The notes beneath the pieces were generated by a model. That model saw only the letters and a program-made list of their open reading frames with translations, searched no databases and was not told the origin of the DNA. A stretch of 56,932 bases of DNA from Cytidiella melzeri (taxonomy: Eukaryota; Basidiomycota; Agaricomycetes; Polyporales; Irpicaceae): the NCBI GenBank assembly GCA_022592445.1, contig JABYQR010000296.1:1-56932 (forward strand). Reading direction: 5' to 3'. Each line of letters starts with the position of its first letter. The stretch's first letter is position 1. Positions 10,967 through 21,183 of the stretch are shown here, piece after piece. The position numbers and the translations under genes were made by a program.

Positions 10967-11458
10967 ATGCATTTGTCAAAATGTGTTGCTTGGTTTGCTG
11001 TCATTGTCACATTCTATACTGTGACTGTGTCTGGCCGCCCCTATGTTCCAAATATAACCCATCAAACCCAGCCCGCCTCCATGTTCCAAATAAAACCCAT
11101 CAAACGCAGCTCAGCTGCCACGCAGGAGCACAGTTATCCCAATCCTCCAGCATATTTACCCCTTGATCCTCCCCTCGCATTTGGTCCCTTATGGACAAAG
11201 GTAACAACTCCTGCCCTGAGGGCTTTAAGACTGCTTGAGTTTACCGACTTGAAAAAGACTGTCTGGACCAAGATGATATACGATCTACCACTTGATAGAG
11301 ATGCCGAAAAGGAGTTTTTGACCTTTTTGACTAGACAGGATCGCTTTCTGGTTGATGAAGAAAGACAACGCCTAGGAATTACCCTGCCGGCATACCATGC
11401 CTCTGACCCCGCCAGTGAACCTCCTCCCAGCCGGTACCGCCACTTGTTTAATCACTAA
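10967..11458 (+). CDS. Small secreted protein SSP2 (163 aa)
   Basis: A signal peptide occupies about residues 1-23 (cleavage expected after TVSG). A pro-region ends at the dibasic site KPIKRSSAA, a good Kex2-type cleavage site that aligns with ERRSTGS of SSP3. The mature part is about 115 residues, Pro-rich at first (PNPPAYLPLDPPLAF) and then helical and charged (DLPLDRDAEKEFLTFLTRQD). No cysteines suggest disulfides. The start was chosen at 10967, the first ATG after the 5' UTR intron; a second ATG in another frame at 10981 is a shadow. The function is unknown. The architecture is that of an effector-like or signalling peptide precursor shared with SSP1 and SSP3. Confidence 0.75.
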   Translation: MHLSKCVAWFAVIVTFYTVTVSGRPYVPNITHQTQPASMFQIKPIKRSSAATQEHSYPNPPAYLPLDPPLAFGPLWTKVTTPALRALRLLEFTDLKKTVWTKMIYDLPLDRDAEKEFLTFLTRQDRFLVDEERQRLGITLPAYHASDPASEPPPSRYRHLFNH

Positions 11459-11571
11459 TAGCAAGTCTGGCAATGCTGTCCATGGGCTAGGGCTAGCTAC
11501 ATTTGTTGATGGTTCTGATTAAATAAGTCTATAGTGGCAGTTTGTGTCAAAACCATTTGTACAGGGTTAAT

Positions 11572-11705
11572 TGAGGTCCTCCCCTTCATGTATATATAGA
11601 GGCACTCCTGAGGGCATATCCCCTCAGTCTTATCCACTTTGTTGAACTAGGACTACTCAGTACATTACAGTACTGCGCTCATCACGCTTTCTACTCTCTA
11701 TCTCA
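11572..11705 (+). repeat. LTR fragment of family B, copy 2
   Basis: Contains only the last 134 bases of the LTR, including the TATA box (ATGTATATATAG) and the end CTCTATCTCA. It lies about 115 bases behind the SSP2 stop codon. Confidence 0.65.
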
Positions 11706-12490
11706 CTCAATCTCCCCAAGTGTATCAGCTTACCTAGTGAGTAATCACCTTAACTGTTACAACATCAAGCCCTGTTTCTGTGTCATTGGTGGTTCCATGT
11801 GTATTGCTTCTACACCCATCCATTCTATGTTGCACTCAAAGATGATCTGTTGATTGAATGGTCATTGGAGTCCAATTGTCCGTGCACTAGCATAACAGTC
11901 AATGTTAAGGATTCAGATGATGATGAGGTTGAAGACGTTGTGCAGCAAGAGGACAACGGCTCACGCAGCTCTGAGCCAGTATGTACCTACAGTCTGGCAC
12001 ATGCAGTACAGAGCTAACTGTATATATTGAGTTGACTTGTCACCTGCAAAGCCACTACCAACAGGAAGGGATGGCTTGATGTTTACATGGGCAGGTGGCG
12101 GTGCTGGTTTTGATGTAAGTCAATAACATAAACTTTTTCTGGGTGTGCTCTGTTAGATATCATACCTCATAATAACTCAATGACAAGGATGAACGTGATG
12201 TAGACATGTTCATACTGCAACTCAAGGAGGCAGTTGATATAGTGGAGAAGCAGTGTCTGCATTTCCATCTGGATTGCTGGTTTATACTCGATGCAAGGGA
12301 GATCTTCCGAGCAGGCAATCAGCTTGTTCAGAAAGTCAAACATCATGAGAGGCAAGGAACAGTGCAAGTTCACGACAGGCACTTCCCTCAAACCCTTATA
12401 GGCTATAGATACACACAAAAATTGGCTAATCAATTTGACTGTATGTATTACCTTACTTTCAATGTCTGTCTCTACACCATGTAACAACGA
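11706..12490 (+). other. Possible fragmentary gene, unassigned
   Basis: Two protein-like open stretches lie here: an acidic one ending VKDSDDDEVEDVVQQEDNG (about 11880-11980) and one at 12206-12484 with alternating charged and hydrophobic residues (QLKEAVDIVEKQCLHFHLD). Between them are GT and AG signals that could be splice sites, but no consistent model was found. I do not recognise a family. It could be an eroded transposon gene or a host gene fragment. Confidence 0.2.
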
Positions 12491-13094
12491 TCATTGCCAC
12501 TGTACTTTTATTTGTGCTCCCCCCCACTGCCTGAGATTTGCGCGCCTATCAAGCGGACTTTGAAACCCGACAAGGACTTGTTGGGAGATTAACCTCAAGT
12601 CTCGGCACACACCAACGGTACACGACTCGTTCACTGACAGGTGTTTCAACAACACGATCGACATGTGCGTATGTTTTTCCTAAGAAAAAAAATGTAAACA
12701 AATCAAACAAAAAACTTTACCCTTCACTTTCCCCTCAGTAGCGAGCTGAACGAAATCAAAAGCAGGTCGAATTCCATCCTCATCTGCGGGACAGGGCCTG
12801 AGTGAGAGCAGCCAGTACTGCCTCCGCGTTTGCACATGCCAGGAAGTTTTGTTGGGTCGGTCATAAACAGTCATCGGGGAATATTGGGGGTGTTGTGCAC
12901 GTTGATGGAAGACCATGATGACGGCACGCGCTGTTAAAGATATAGAAACGGTCTCGAAGATTCCTGCTGGGAAGAGAGGACGTGTGGTGCTGCGGCGCAT
13001 ACAAACACGCTGATCCAATTTTTTCTCTTTCTGTCACAGTGGAAAGTTGACGAAAAAATGTGAAACACACAGTGGATCACGCGAATAGCAGTTA
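12491..13094 (-). other. Region downstream of the CNH gene, unassigned open frame
   Basis: A minus-strand frame at 12680-13018 is open for 112 codons and ends in a pyrimidine-rich stretch followed by an AG, as before an exon. It shows no similarity that I recognise and does not resemble the clathrin-repeat part expected after a CNH domain in VPS3-type proteins. Confidence 0.2.
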
Positions 13095-14518
13095 TCAGAG
13101 GGTATCGACGATGACATCCGAGTCTATATTGTAGCCTTCGAGTACGGTCGTGTGGCTGGGTGCTGCAGCAGTACGAAGGAGTGGAACTGACGTAGGACGC
13201 AACTTTGTCGAGCGTTGCACAGACGGCACGAAAAACGCGCTTCCCGTAGAGAATAGCGCCGTTCTGTCGATTATCGACGGTGCAGGAACCTTCTGCACGA
13301 GCTCTTGAGAGTCGATGTTGTGTATCTGGATGCTGTCGTCCGTCATCAGAGCCATCACATGCGGATGATCAAACGCTGGAAATGAAATAAAAGTCAACTA
13401 CATTTTAAAAGCGAATGATAGAGGGGACGGAATACTGACCGACTGCTTTGGGATGAGTAGGCCACTGCAACGTCCCGCGAACGGGATCACCGTTTCCATC
13501 GATGAACAACCCGAGCGTGCCGTTTCCAGTCCAAGAAAGGATCAAAAACTCGACCTCGTTGATCACCAATATAAACGGCTTGACAGGGCCTGATCCTTCC
13601 GTTTGCGACAACGGCAGGAGTTGGAGCATTGAGGCCGCGTGGAGATCAATCATGTTGTAGAACTTTTGATCGGCGACGCATAGGAACTTTCCGTTGCGTC
13701 GCGCGAGAGTTGCACGAGAGGGAAGGGGGATTTCCTATCCAGGGTGTACAAACGTCAGAAAAAACGAAAAAACAAACATCCGTTGACGACTTTTGTTACT
13801 GGCTGACTTTTTGGAATATGAGCCTTTCTCGAAGGATGTACAATGCGACAGACGTCTTTTTGAGAACGCAGAGGTCGACGGGGTCCGTTGGTTGCGCCGT
13901 GTCAGCTTTCGGAGGCCCTCTGCAGACGTGCTGTTCGTCGACGGCAAAGGTGACGACGTTGCGCACTGGCGGGATCTGCACGAGATCGAGGTTGGGTAGC
14001 GTATAGATGAAGATGTTACGGTCTAAGTGGGGTTAGCAGTTCGTTTGAGTGGACAGATGGGATAAGGCTACTCCCCTGACAGAACTAACGCGCGAGATAT
14101 GCTCGCGGTGAGGACAATGTCGTCAATGGCCTTGTTGGAAGGAATGCTCTGACGGGATAGTAGCGAATAAAATCCTATCTGTCCATGTTCAGCAAGCAGA
14201 GATGGGTCCATCAGTAACCAGGCATACCTCGCTAGGACTGTTCCGCTGGATAGACAGCCGCAAAAGTTCTCCATTCGAACATCCGACGTACAGGTCGGAA
14301 CCTGAAGGAGACTCGTCAAATACAAAGACGACGAGAGACACGAAACTCTTGCCTACGGCTCGTGCGCACGATATCTTGCAAGGAGTATCATGTAAACCTG
14401 GGCAGCCGTCAGTAGTGGTGCAAAATAGACAGAATACGAGGCGGTCACCATCGACGTCCGGAAGGACAGCATCCACAAGCGATCGTAGCTCGTACATAGG
14501 CATTTGGGTCAACGCCAT
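13095..14518 (-). CDS. CNH-domain protein, VPS3/TGFBRAP1-like, C-terminally short
   Basis: Five exons can be read on the minus strand: 14518-14228, 14178-14072, 14022-13808, 13734-13440 and 13375-13095, with introns of 49-73 bp. They encode a citron-homology (CNH) beta-propeller: DLYVGCSNGELLRLSI, ISRALVLSG, RNIFIYTLPNL, RERLIFQK, EFLILSWTGNGTLGLFIDG, GDPVRGTLQWP and FFVPSVQRS. These match the N-terminal propeller of the VPS3/TGFBRAP1 family, the CORVET subunit that binds early endosomal Rab5/Vps21. Known members continue for several hundred residues of helical clathrin-type repeats. Here the protein ends soon after the propeller (stop at 13095-13097). With the obvious splice sites the second and third exons join one base out of frame, so the gene may be a pseudogene or use another site. 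The N-terminus is uncertain: an exon-like stretch at 14657-14752 may precede it. Confidence 0.6.
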
Positions 14519-15063
14519 AATGTGCAAGCTTTACAGTAGTGGTCAATTGCTCTCTCTCTCAGCTGACGTCTCTGATCTGTACTTTGGTCAGCCCTGGGTT
14601 GTAGCAAACAGTTGAGAACCACACGTAGAGTTACTATGCCATCGCAACTCACTCACGTGGGCAGAATCTGGCGACTGAACGAATGACAGCACTCGTCCAA
14701 GTTGTGTTGCGTTCAGCGACGTCTCCAGACTCCAAAGGCGGATCAATTGAAACTAATTGGCGCTCAGCATTTACGCGCACCTCTCATATTTGCACGCGTC
14801 CGTTATAGCATCATGATCATCCATCCCCCCCGAAAAAGCTATCCTCATATCGTAAAACTAGTTTTACAGCAGAGGCCGCCAAAGTCCATACAAAAGCATC
14901 GTTCAAAAACTGTCCAACCGTCCATCATACCTCAAGCAGCCTTATGTGTATATTACGCGGGAGGAGGGTATGGTGGGTTAGTTCAGCTGTTTGAATGTTT
15001 TTTTTGGATCCAGCGAATGGAAAATCATAAACGTACGTTTCGTTTCCAGCAAAAAAACACTCT

Positions 15064-15446
15064 CTACACGTCGATCGACGTGAGAGTAGCGATCGAGGAT
15101 GATACGACCGGGGTAGGACTTGGTGAAAATATGAGGTAACAATCGATTTTTCTTCTTCTTCGCGTCTTGGAAAAGAAAATGTGCTTACACTGCGATATGT
15201 TCGAACCCGAAACCACTATTACATAAGTGATTTACCAAATTGTCTCATTGGGCTGGGCTTGAGGTTATGAACTCACAGGCTTTCGAGAGACGTGATGACG
15301 CTACCGTCGTCGATATCTGGGGCTCCGTCAAAGCGGGCAACGTGAGAGGGCGAGTGGGGAGGTGGAGGAGTCGGTGCTGCGAGTCCGAGGGACGTCATGG
15401 AGAGGAGAGCGACGAAAAGAAGTGGGGTTGGAATTGTTAAAAGCAT
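15064..15446 (-). CDS. Small secreted protein, 83 aa, three exons
   Basis: Exons 15446-15277, 15215-15189 (27 bases) and 15118-15064 join in frame through GTGAGT/AATAG and GTAAGC/CCAAG introns of 61 and 70 bp and end at TAG. The protein begins with a signal peptide (LLFVALLSMTSLGLAAP) followed by a Pro-rich stretch, then FDGAPDIDDGSVITSLESL and a short Ser/Thr-rich tail. A TATA box lies 180 bases upstream of the start and the leader is CT-rich. There are no cysteines and no known motif. The tail depends on the choice of the last acceptor: an alternative acceptor gives a longer, less convincing C-terminus. Confidence 0.5.
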
Positions 15447-15625
15447 TGTGTTCTAGTATTTGATAGAGCTGCGAGATGAGGAGGGTTGAGCGTTATACGT
15501 GTGGAGTGTGTTTCTTGTGTGTAGGAACTGACTGACCTGCGCAGCAGACGGAAGAAATGAAAGAATGAAAGAATGAATAGGACTGGAGGGGGGCTTGTCG
15601 AGGAGACACTGCTGAGAGACTCTCT

Positions 15626-15634
15626 CTATATATA
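15626..15634 (-). promoter_or_regulatory. TATA box for the 83-aa secreted protein gene
   Basis: CGGTATATATAGAG on the minus strand, followed by a leader rich in CTTTCATT repeats up to the ATG at 15446. Confidence 0.55.
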
Positions 15635-15939
15635 CCGCGGCTCTCGAGGATGTGACAACCATCCGAACGAACGAGCGGATGGGATCCAAGAGAAGGAGAA
15701 GAAAGTTGGCGAAAACGATGTCAACACTTCGGGTGTGTGATTGAGATTGAAGTGCTATACGTACACGCATCTGATCGATCCGATTCAACAATGAAGAAAA
15801 AGACGAGGGGAGTACACCCGATGGATGGTATCCCTAAGGAGGGAGATGCGACGGTGTGAGTGAGTGAGTGTGCAGTCAATTTCGAGTTCGACTGGACGTA
15901 TCGACAAAAAACACACACATACACGCACACACATATCGT

Positions 15940-16600
15940 GGCTGGCGAAGTCACTACCGTGGATGAATTCACGCTGTTCCGTGCTTAAACCTGCAAACGT
16001 GTGAGACACTGCGATACTGGCTTTCATACAGTAAGCTACTGAAAACAACATACCGGCCAGCCGCGACTGTTTCTGTGCATCGTCACGAGCTGTCTCCGCA
16101 CCCGTGCTATTCATGATGCGTTTGGACTGCTTCGCCGAGCGCCCCCATTGCGAATAGCGCACATTGGCCTTCGAGGACAACGCACCCCGGTGCTTGTTGA
16201 GTATACACAATGTCAGTAGATGTCCTGCATTAAGGTGGCTGTAGAGATATACTCACCTTTTTCTAGCAAGAAGAAGTGGACGCCTGGCAACACTAAGGGT
16301 GGGGCGGGCAAAGGAGGCGTGTTGAACGAGTCGCGCTGTAAGTTCTGTGTCAACTCAGACACTCAATCAGCTCAAAATTATTCACAAGATTGACTGCGTT
16401 TGCTTGTCCGCAACTGTACAACAAAACGAAGAGAGTCGGCGCCAACTCCGCAACGTGGCTGTGGCCACATTGGGCAAAGAAGCTCGATAGAGTGCGGCGC
16501 GCGTGACAGAGAATGTTCGTTTTGGCAGCTGAAGAGCTTGCTGCTCTTCTTCGACGTCTAGGACGATGGCTTGCACGTCCTCGCCTTCGTCCGCCACCCC
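15940..16600 (-). CDS. Candidate multi-exon gene, unassigned
   Basis: Several clean splice signals point to a minus-strand gene. One intron, 15991-16053 (GTATGT...TTGCAG), joins DDAQKQSRLAG to LSTEQREFIHGSDFASHD. Another, near 16202-16255, follows an exon ending HFFLLEK. A third joins FVLLYSCGQANAVNL to RDSFNTPPLPAP. Two alternative frames over 16080-16200 are both protein-like and I could not reconcile all exons into one model. No start codon is clear in the CT-rich region near 16600. The product is not recognised. The gene would be divergent to the membrane protein starting at 16747. Confidence 0.3.
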
Positions 16601-16746
16601 TCTTTCTCTCTCTCTCTCTCTTTACCACCACCACCACTCCCCCTCCCCGCCCTCGTCCGCGACGACCAGCCGCTCGTTATATGCCGTATCATTAATTCTC
16701 TACTCGCAGGCAAATTTGCCTAGTCCACGGTGCCTCCATAGCTTCC
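16600..16746. promoter_or_regulatory. CT-rich promoter region of the membrane protein gene
   Basis: A CTCTCTCTCTCTCTC tract at 16605-16622, a CCACCACCACC run and a C-rich stretch precede the ATG at 16747. A short TTATATGCC near 16677 may serve as TATA. If the minus-strand candidate gene is real, the region would be a bidirectional promoter. Confidence 0.35.
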
Positions 16747-18056
16747 ATGGCATACTCGTCGGTAACCAACATACAGGCAGAGCTAATCGGAACATTCATC
16801 GAGATTCTCATTTACGGTACGTTCTCTCCACTCTCCCCACAATCTCACTCACACGCATGCACAGGCATATACCTCGTCGTCTTCTGCAAGTGTCTCCAGG
16901 TTCTCCGAGTAAAATACACGGAAGGGAGACCAACCTCGTTCATGGCGTGTACCGCCCTGGCCATCTTCGTCCTTGTCTCCGTCGTACGTATCTTCTCATT
17001 TCGGATGTGTCATGTTCACTCTCGGTCCATACACAGCACGCTATCATGGACATCCTTCGCGCTATCAACGCCTTCACCACCCACGTAGATGTCCCTCAAT
17101 ACGCGATCACGTACTACACCATCGTACGGCGGGACCTGGACATCATCAAGAGCACTGCATACGTTGCAATGACGATCGTCAGCGACGGCCTAATCGCAAG
17201 TGTTACGCCGTCAATCATTCCTCTCTCCTCTGACTTTGTTCGCAGGGGTATCGAACGTTCGTCGTCTGGGGAAGAAATGTCATTCTCGCAGGCTTCCTGG
17301 CCCTCCTCATTGCTGCAGATATATGTCAGTCTTCGTCTTCTCTTTTCCCCGTCTCGCACTGTAAATTCATTGTTGACCGACAGCACTCGGAGCATACGCC
17401 GTGTATCTTCTTGCGGCGACTCGCCCAGGCGACGATGCACTCGCGGGACGCGTAACTGACCGTGTCAAATGGTTTTATGCCGTAACGCTAGTGGTCAATC
17501 TGATTTGCACCGGTGAGTACCGGCATTCTTCACTGACAGTGCGCTTGACTTTGAATGCATTTTGTGATCTCCTCCTCTAGTTCTCATCGCTCTCAAAATA
17601 TGGCGCGTGCAACGCAAAGTAGATCGGTACTCGCCCGCCATCTCAGCCCTGCATAATGGTAGCTCTTCCAAGAAAAGTAAGCGGGCAGGTTGGTTTCGGA
17701 TGAGGGGATGGATGCCTGGCGATCATTTGATCCTGGTAGTCGTGGAGTCTGGTGAGTATATGTCCTTTTGTGGGCGGAGCCTCAAGATCTCGACGCACCT
17801 TAACTTTGTCATGTTGACAGCTCAAGGTCGGCCTCGGTCTCGGCACCGGCGTAGCGGACGACTCGACAAAGCTGCAGATGCAGCCCAACAAGATGGGATG
17901 AATGCGTTTTTGGAAGATCTCGAGACTGGCGTTGGAGCAGTACGCGTTCCAGAGCTATGTCTGCACATGGGGATGGTGATAGGTGACAGCGGGTTCGGCG
18001 AGTCGATAACGTCGGAAAAGTATTTGCTTCCGTCCATTCGCGTTCAAGGTTTTTAG
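16747..18056 (+). CDS. Multi-pass integral membrane protein, seven exons (320 aa)
   Basis: Exons 16747-16816, 16865-16983, 17037-17195, 17246-17324, 17384-17512, 17581-17751 and 17821-18056 join in frame. Membrane helices are visible around GTFIEILIYGIYLVVF, FMACTALAIFVLVSV, DIIKSTAYVAMTIVSDGLI, VILAGFLALLIAADI, KWFYAVTLVVNLICTVLIAL and DHLILVVVESG. The motif DGLIGYRTFVVWGRN and the pattern VNLICTVLIALKIWR are typical of a large agaricomycete family of seven-helix, receptor-like membrane proteins of unknown function. A final helix is expected after VVVESG but is absent; a hydrophilic tail follows instead. The third intron starts with GC (GCAAGT...CGCAG), and the last intron is 69 bases with an open frame, so retention would also be in frame. 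Confidence 0.7.
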
Positions 18057-18380
18057 TGCCGACTGCCTTCGACGACAACAGCAAGTACATTAATTCTCGT
18101 ACACACGTCATGTATCCGTATACTACGTACAGTCTGCACACATATATGGAAGTACTGTCAACTGCCATGAGAATGCCGAGCTGAATGCGAGCGCGAGAAC
18201 CGCAATATAGGGCGGCGGCCGCTGGTCATGAACTTAAAATATACGAGCAATATGAGAATGATATGCGGTCTTTATAAGCATATATCATTGTCATGTTCTT
18301 CGGGCGCATGTAAAGAATATGTGAACAATATCTCATATATTCAGCGCCTATCTTTCAATAATCATAGAGGCTGACGTGCA
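18057..18380. other. Intergenic stretch, nothing supported
   Basis: AT-rich sequence downstream of the membrane protein gene with several ATATAT and CATATA motifs, probably 3' UTR and intergenic spacer. No ORF or repeat is recognised. Confidence 0.4.
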
Positions 18381-18960
18381 GTGACAACAGGCAATAATGT
18401 TAGAGAATTATGTAAATTTCTACTCAAAGCTGATGTTAGCCATATTGTCAAAAGTGTGTACTGCGTTGTATGTCGGAAAAAAAATTCTAGCTTATTTTCC
18501 AACTCTCTAATGTGGCAATGTACAAAGTCTGCATGGAGAAATAAAGCAAAACGAGCAGGAATGTGTAATGCTCAAATTACGTCTGCATGGATGACAGCTC
18601 TATTGAGAACAAAGTCTAGAAAGAAATGCAGTGACTGTCACAGCGTAATGGAGAGATTATACAAATTTGATCATGCACCACTGTTCATTGCAATGTGTAT
18701 ATAGGAAGAACTGGTTGACAGGTATCAACATGTTGTAAATGTTAGTGGATACAATTACAAACTGTGTGGCATCATTTACTATGGAAATGATCACTATACG
18801 TCTCGTATAGTCAGTGATAACGGAGATCTGTGATTCCATAATGGTATAAGTACAGGTAGACATACTGAATATGATGGAAACATGAATGGTGTAAACTGCA
18901 ACATGTTGGCAACAGCAAAACACGGTTGGACCAGTACTGTAGCAATTTATACATGTTGTG
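18381..18960 (+). pseudogene. Remnant of a ubiquitin-hydrolase-like domain gene
   Basis: A frame with few stops reads a Cys-containing stretch (SVYCVVCRKK, KKCSDCHSV), then FDHAPLFIAM. After a stop it continues YNYKLCGIIYYGNDHYTSRI and, after another stop, FHNGI. The order (paired cysteines, a P-L-F strand, then YKL.GIIYYG..HYTSR...G..WFHDG-like) resembles the C-terminal part of ubiquitin-specific-protease-type domains found in fungal transposon-associated proteins. At least two internal stops make it a relic. The family assignment is from pattern memory only. Confidence 0.4.
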
Positions 18961-19059
18961 ATGTTTAAGATACCTGCGCAATAATGACATCTAATTTATT
19001 GAGATCTATGATATTGTGAGACATGTAAAACCTGTGTGATATTGAATTCTGATTTATTG

Positions 19060-19140
19060 ATATATATGATATTGTGAGAAATTTATCAAGTCTTCAGGAA
19101 TTGTACTTGCCGCTTGCCGGCCCTGCTAACGCTAGTTTGC
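19060..19140 (+). repeat. Isolated end of module F
   Basis: CTTCAGGAATTGTACTTGCC followed by GCTTGCCGGCCCTGCTAACG matches the end of module F at 50470-50512, 54205-54245 and (inverse) 44410-44462. It is a stand-alone 50-bp piece here. Confidence 0.5.
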
Positions 19141-19368
19141 AACAGTCCCATAGGCTGCTGAGTCACGGATTTACCCGTAATGCACACCCTGCAGGATTAA
19201 CAGTATTCCAACATGTCGTCTACCATGCTTTTCCACCATATCTCCTCGCGGAGGTAAGTCAGGGTTTTGTAATTACCGAGGTGAGCTAGTACCAAATGAG
19301 CATGCCTGATCAGAACCTCATGGAGTTGTCTATGTCCAATTTTTACATCAGGTATGCACAGCACTCAG

Positions 19369-20089
19369 TGACATGGATAGTCCAACAGAGACCGGTTTTT
19401 TCCAACATTGTCACAAGTTTACAGCATTAGGCACCTATCTAGAGTGCTTATTTTCCGGCTAGGAGTGTTACCAGACCTAACCCTAACCCAGGTCATGTGA
19501 CATCCTGCCTTATTTATCAATAGTCCAGACCCAAACCCTAGACTCAATCTGGAGCGGTTTCAGATCAACCTAGGCTACTGTTCTATTGTTCCCCTTCTAT
19601 TGTCAGGGATTCCCCCAGTTCTTATTTTACTATTGTCTTCCATCTATTGTTTTCTTTCTATTGTTAGAAATTCCCCAGGGATTCCCCCAATTTCTATTGT
19701 TCTAGTTCTATTGTTCTACGTACCCTGGTCCCTGATTGTTACCCTGGTCCTTTATTGTTCTATTGTTACTCCAGCCCCACAGTTACTCCAGTCCCTAGTG
19801 TGGGAACTTGCGCACAGACCACCCAGCCACAGTATATATAGTAGACCTTACCCTCTCTAGCTCTGCATCTTGACCTCTCTGTCATTTGCACTGCTGGGTG
19901 AGTTACTGCATGTAACTTAGTATCATACCCTATTAAATTTGTCATTTGCACTGCTAGTATCTGGCCTCAGTGCCTGCTTGCCTGCTCATCATCAACTTTG
20001 ACCTTGTTTTTGTCGTTGGAGATCTACCCCTTCCTCTCTACTTCACTCCTTGTTAGGGTTATCAGCATAGCAGCAGTCGCTCCGCAACA
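19369..20089 (+). repeat. 5' LTR of the outer family C gypsy element
   Basis: TGACATGGATAG...CTCCGCAACA, 721 bp. TATA box AGTATATATAG near 19830. The telomere-like CCTAACCCTAACCC is present, but the E-box is mutated to CATGTG. The internal sequence begins TTAAATCAAGATACC; it does not show the usual TGG primer-binding start, so the primer is unknown. Confidence 0.85.
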
Positions 20090-20191
20090 TTAAATCAAGA
20101 TACCACACAGCAGCTGGCACGACTGCCCTGAGCTTGAATCAAGCCTTCCTGTTCCCACAGTTTAAAAAGGCTTATTCCCCCTACGTTTGAG

Positions 20192-21183
20192 AGTAAGCCA
20201 TTGCCGTCCGTCTTGACGTGCTCAATCGCTAACTTGTTCACTTTCTGTTGTTGATTCTTAGTGTCAAAAGAATTCCACTCCCATTTCACTGCTTGTCCAG
20301 ATCCTTTGCATAAGGATCTGAATTAAGTGTGTTGAAAAGTCCAGATCCATCGCGCCCTACCTAAGGCTGTGTTTGATCAACTCGACCCAGAGCACGCATG
20401 TGGCAAGAGTCACAAGTACACAGAGAAGGAGCTCAAGGCTATTGCCTCCTACGTTGGTTGTCGTAAACCCAAGGGCTCTTCCCTTACACACAGATTCCCA
20501 ACAGCAGAGGAGTTTGAGAAACTCCGTGCTGAGTCCAAAGAGTTTGCCACTCGTACCGCACGCGAACAAGCACAAGCTCTAGCAGATCTTCCTAAGAAGC
20601 CCTCGTTAGCAGAACACTTCACAGCACGGCCCACTACCAACCCTAGCACAGCCCTCATAGCAGCAAAGCCGACTCTCATTGACTTCTGTAAGCACACTCT
20701 GGAAGACCTTCGAGGCATCTTCACCCCAAAGCTCACTGCCATACTCCAATGCTTGTTAATTCTCCCCACCATTGACAAATACCACCAGCTTCACAAAGAC
20801 ACAAAGCTTCATTTTGAGCAGGTGAAACAAAGTTAGAAAAGCTTCTGGAAGAGTTACCAACCCAAGCCTCTGTCATCACTCATTGTGAGTGGCAGCTGCT
20901 GGATTGGGAATTAAAGACAATTGGGGGAATCGGTTTTACAGGTCTAAGGAGGAATTACAAACAGGTGTTCAAAGCTTTAGACAACTTTTGGGCAGATGAG
21001 TACTTCATCTCATTCTAGGTAGAATACAGTGTGGCTTCCCAAAGTCCCAAAATTAGCATTTGGTCCAGAGATCATCTTCCCTGTGAAAATTATCCACACA
21101 CCTTCAGCCACCAGACCATCAGAGACAAGTGTTACAACTCAGACAAAGGACATCAAGTTTGTGAAGTACAACTGTGTCCCAAT
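20192..21183 (+). pseudogene. Gag of the outer gypsy element, 5' part
   Basis: The initiating A (20192) and TG (20262-20263) are separated by a 69-bp intron (GTAAGC...GATTCTTAG). After splicing the frame reads a charged, helical N-terminal Gag region (KYTEKELKAIASYVG, FEKLRAESKEFA, KYHQLHKDTKLHFEQ). Stops and a frameshift near 20310 and 20835 break it. A TAG at 21016-21018 separates this region from the second Gag part (ASQSP...RDHLPCENYPHTF), exactly where the nested copy also has a TAG. The sequence is interrupted at 21183 and resumes at 27083. Confidence 0.6.
20193..20261 (+). other. 69-bp intron splitting the gag start codon (outer copy)
   Basis: TTTGAGA|GTAAGCC ... TTGATTCTTAG|TGTCAAAAG. 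Removal joins A to TG, creating ATG in front of the Gag frame. The nested copy has the same intron with the same length at 26144-26212. Confidence 0.6.

Noticed and set aside
15195..15220. tRNA B-box-like GGTTCGAAC
   Set aside because: No A box, no acceptor stem, and it falls inside the 27-base exon of the secreted-protein model.
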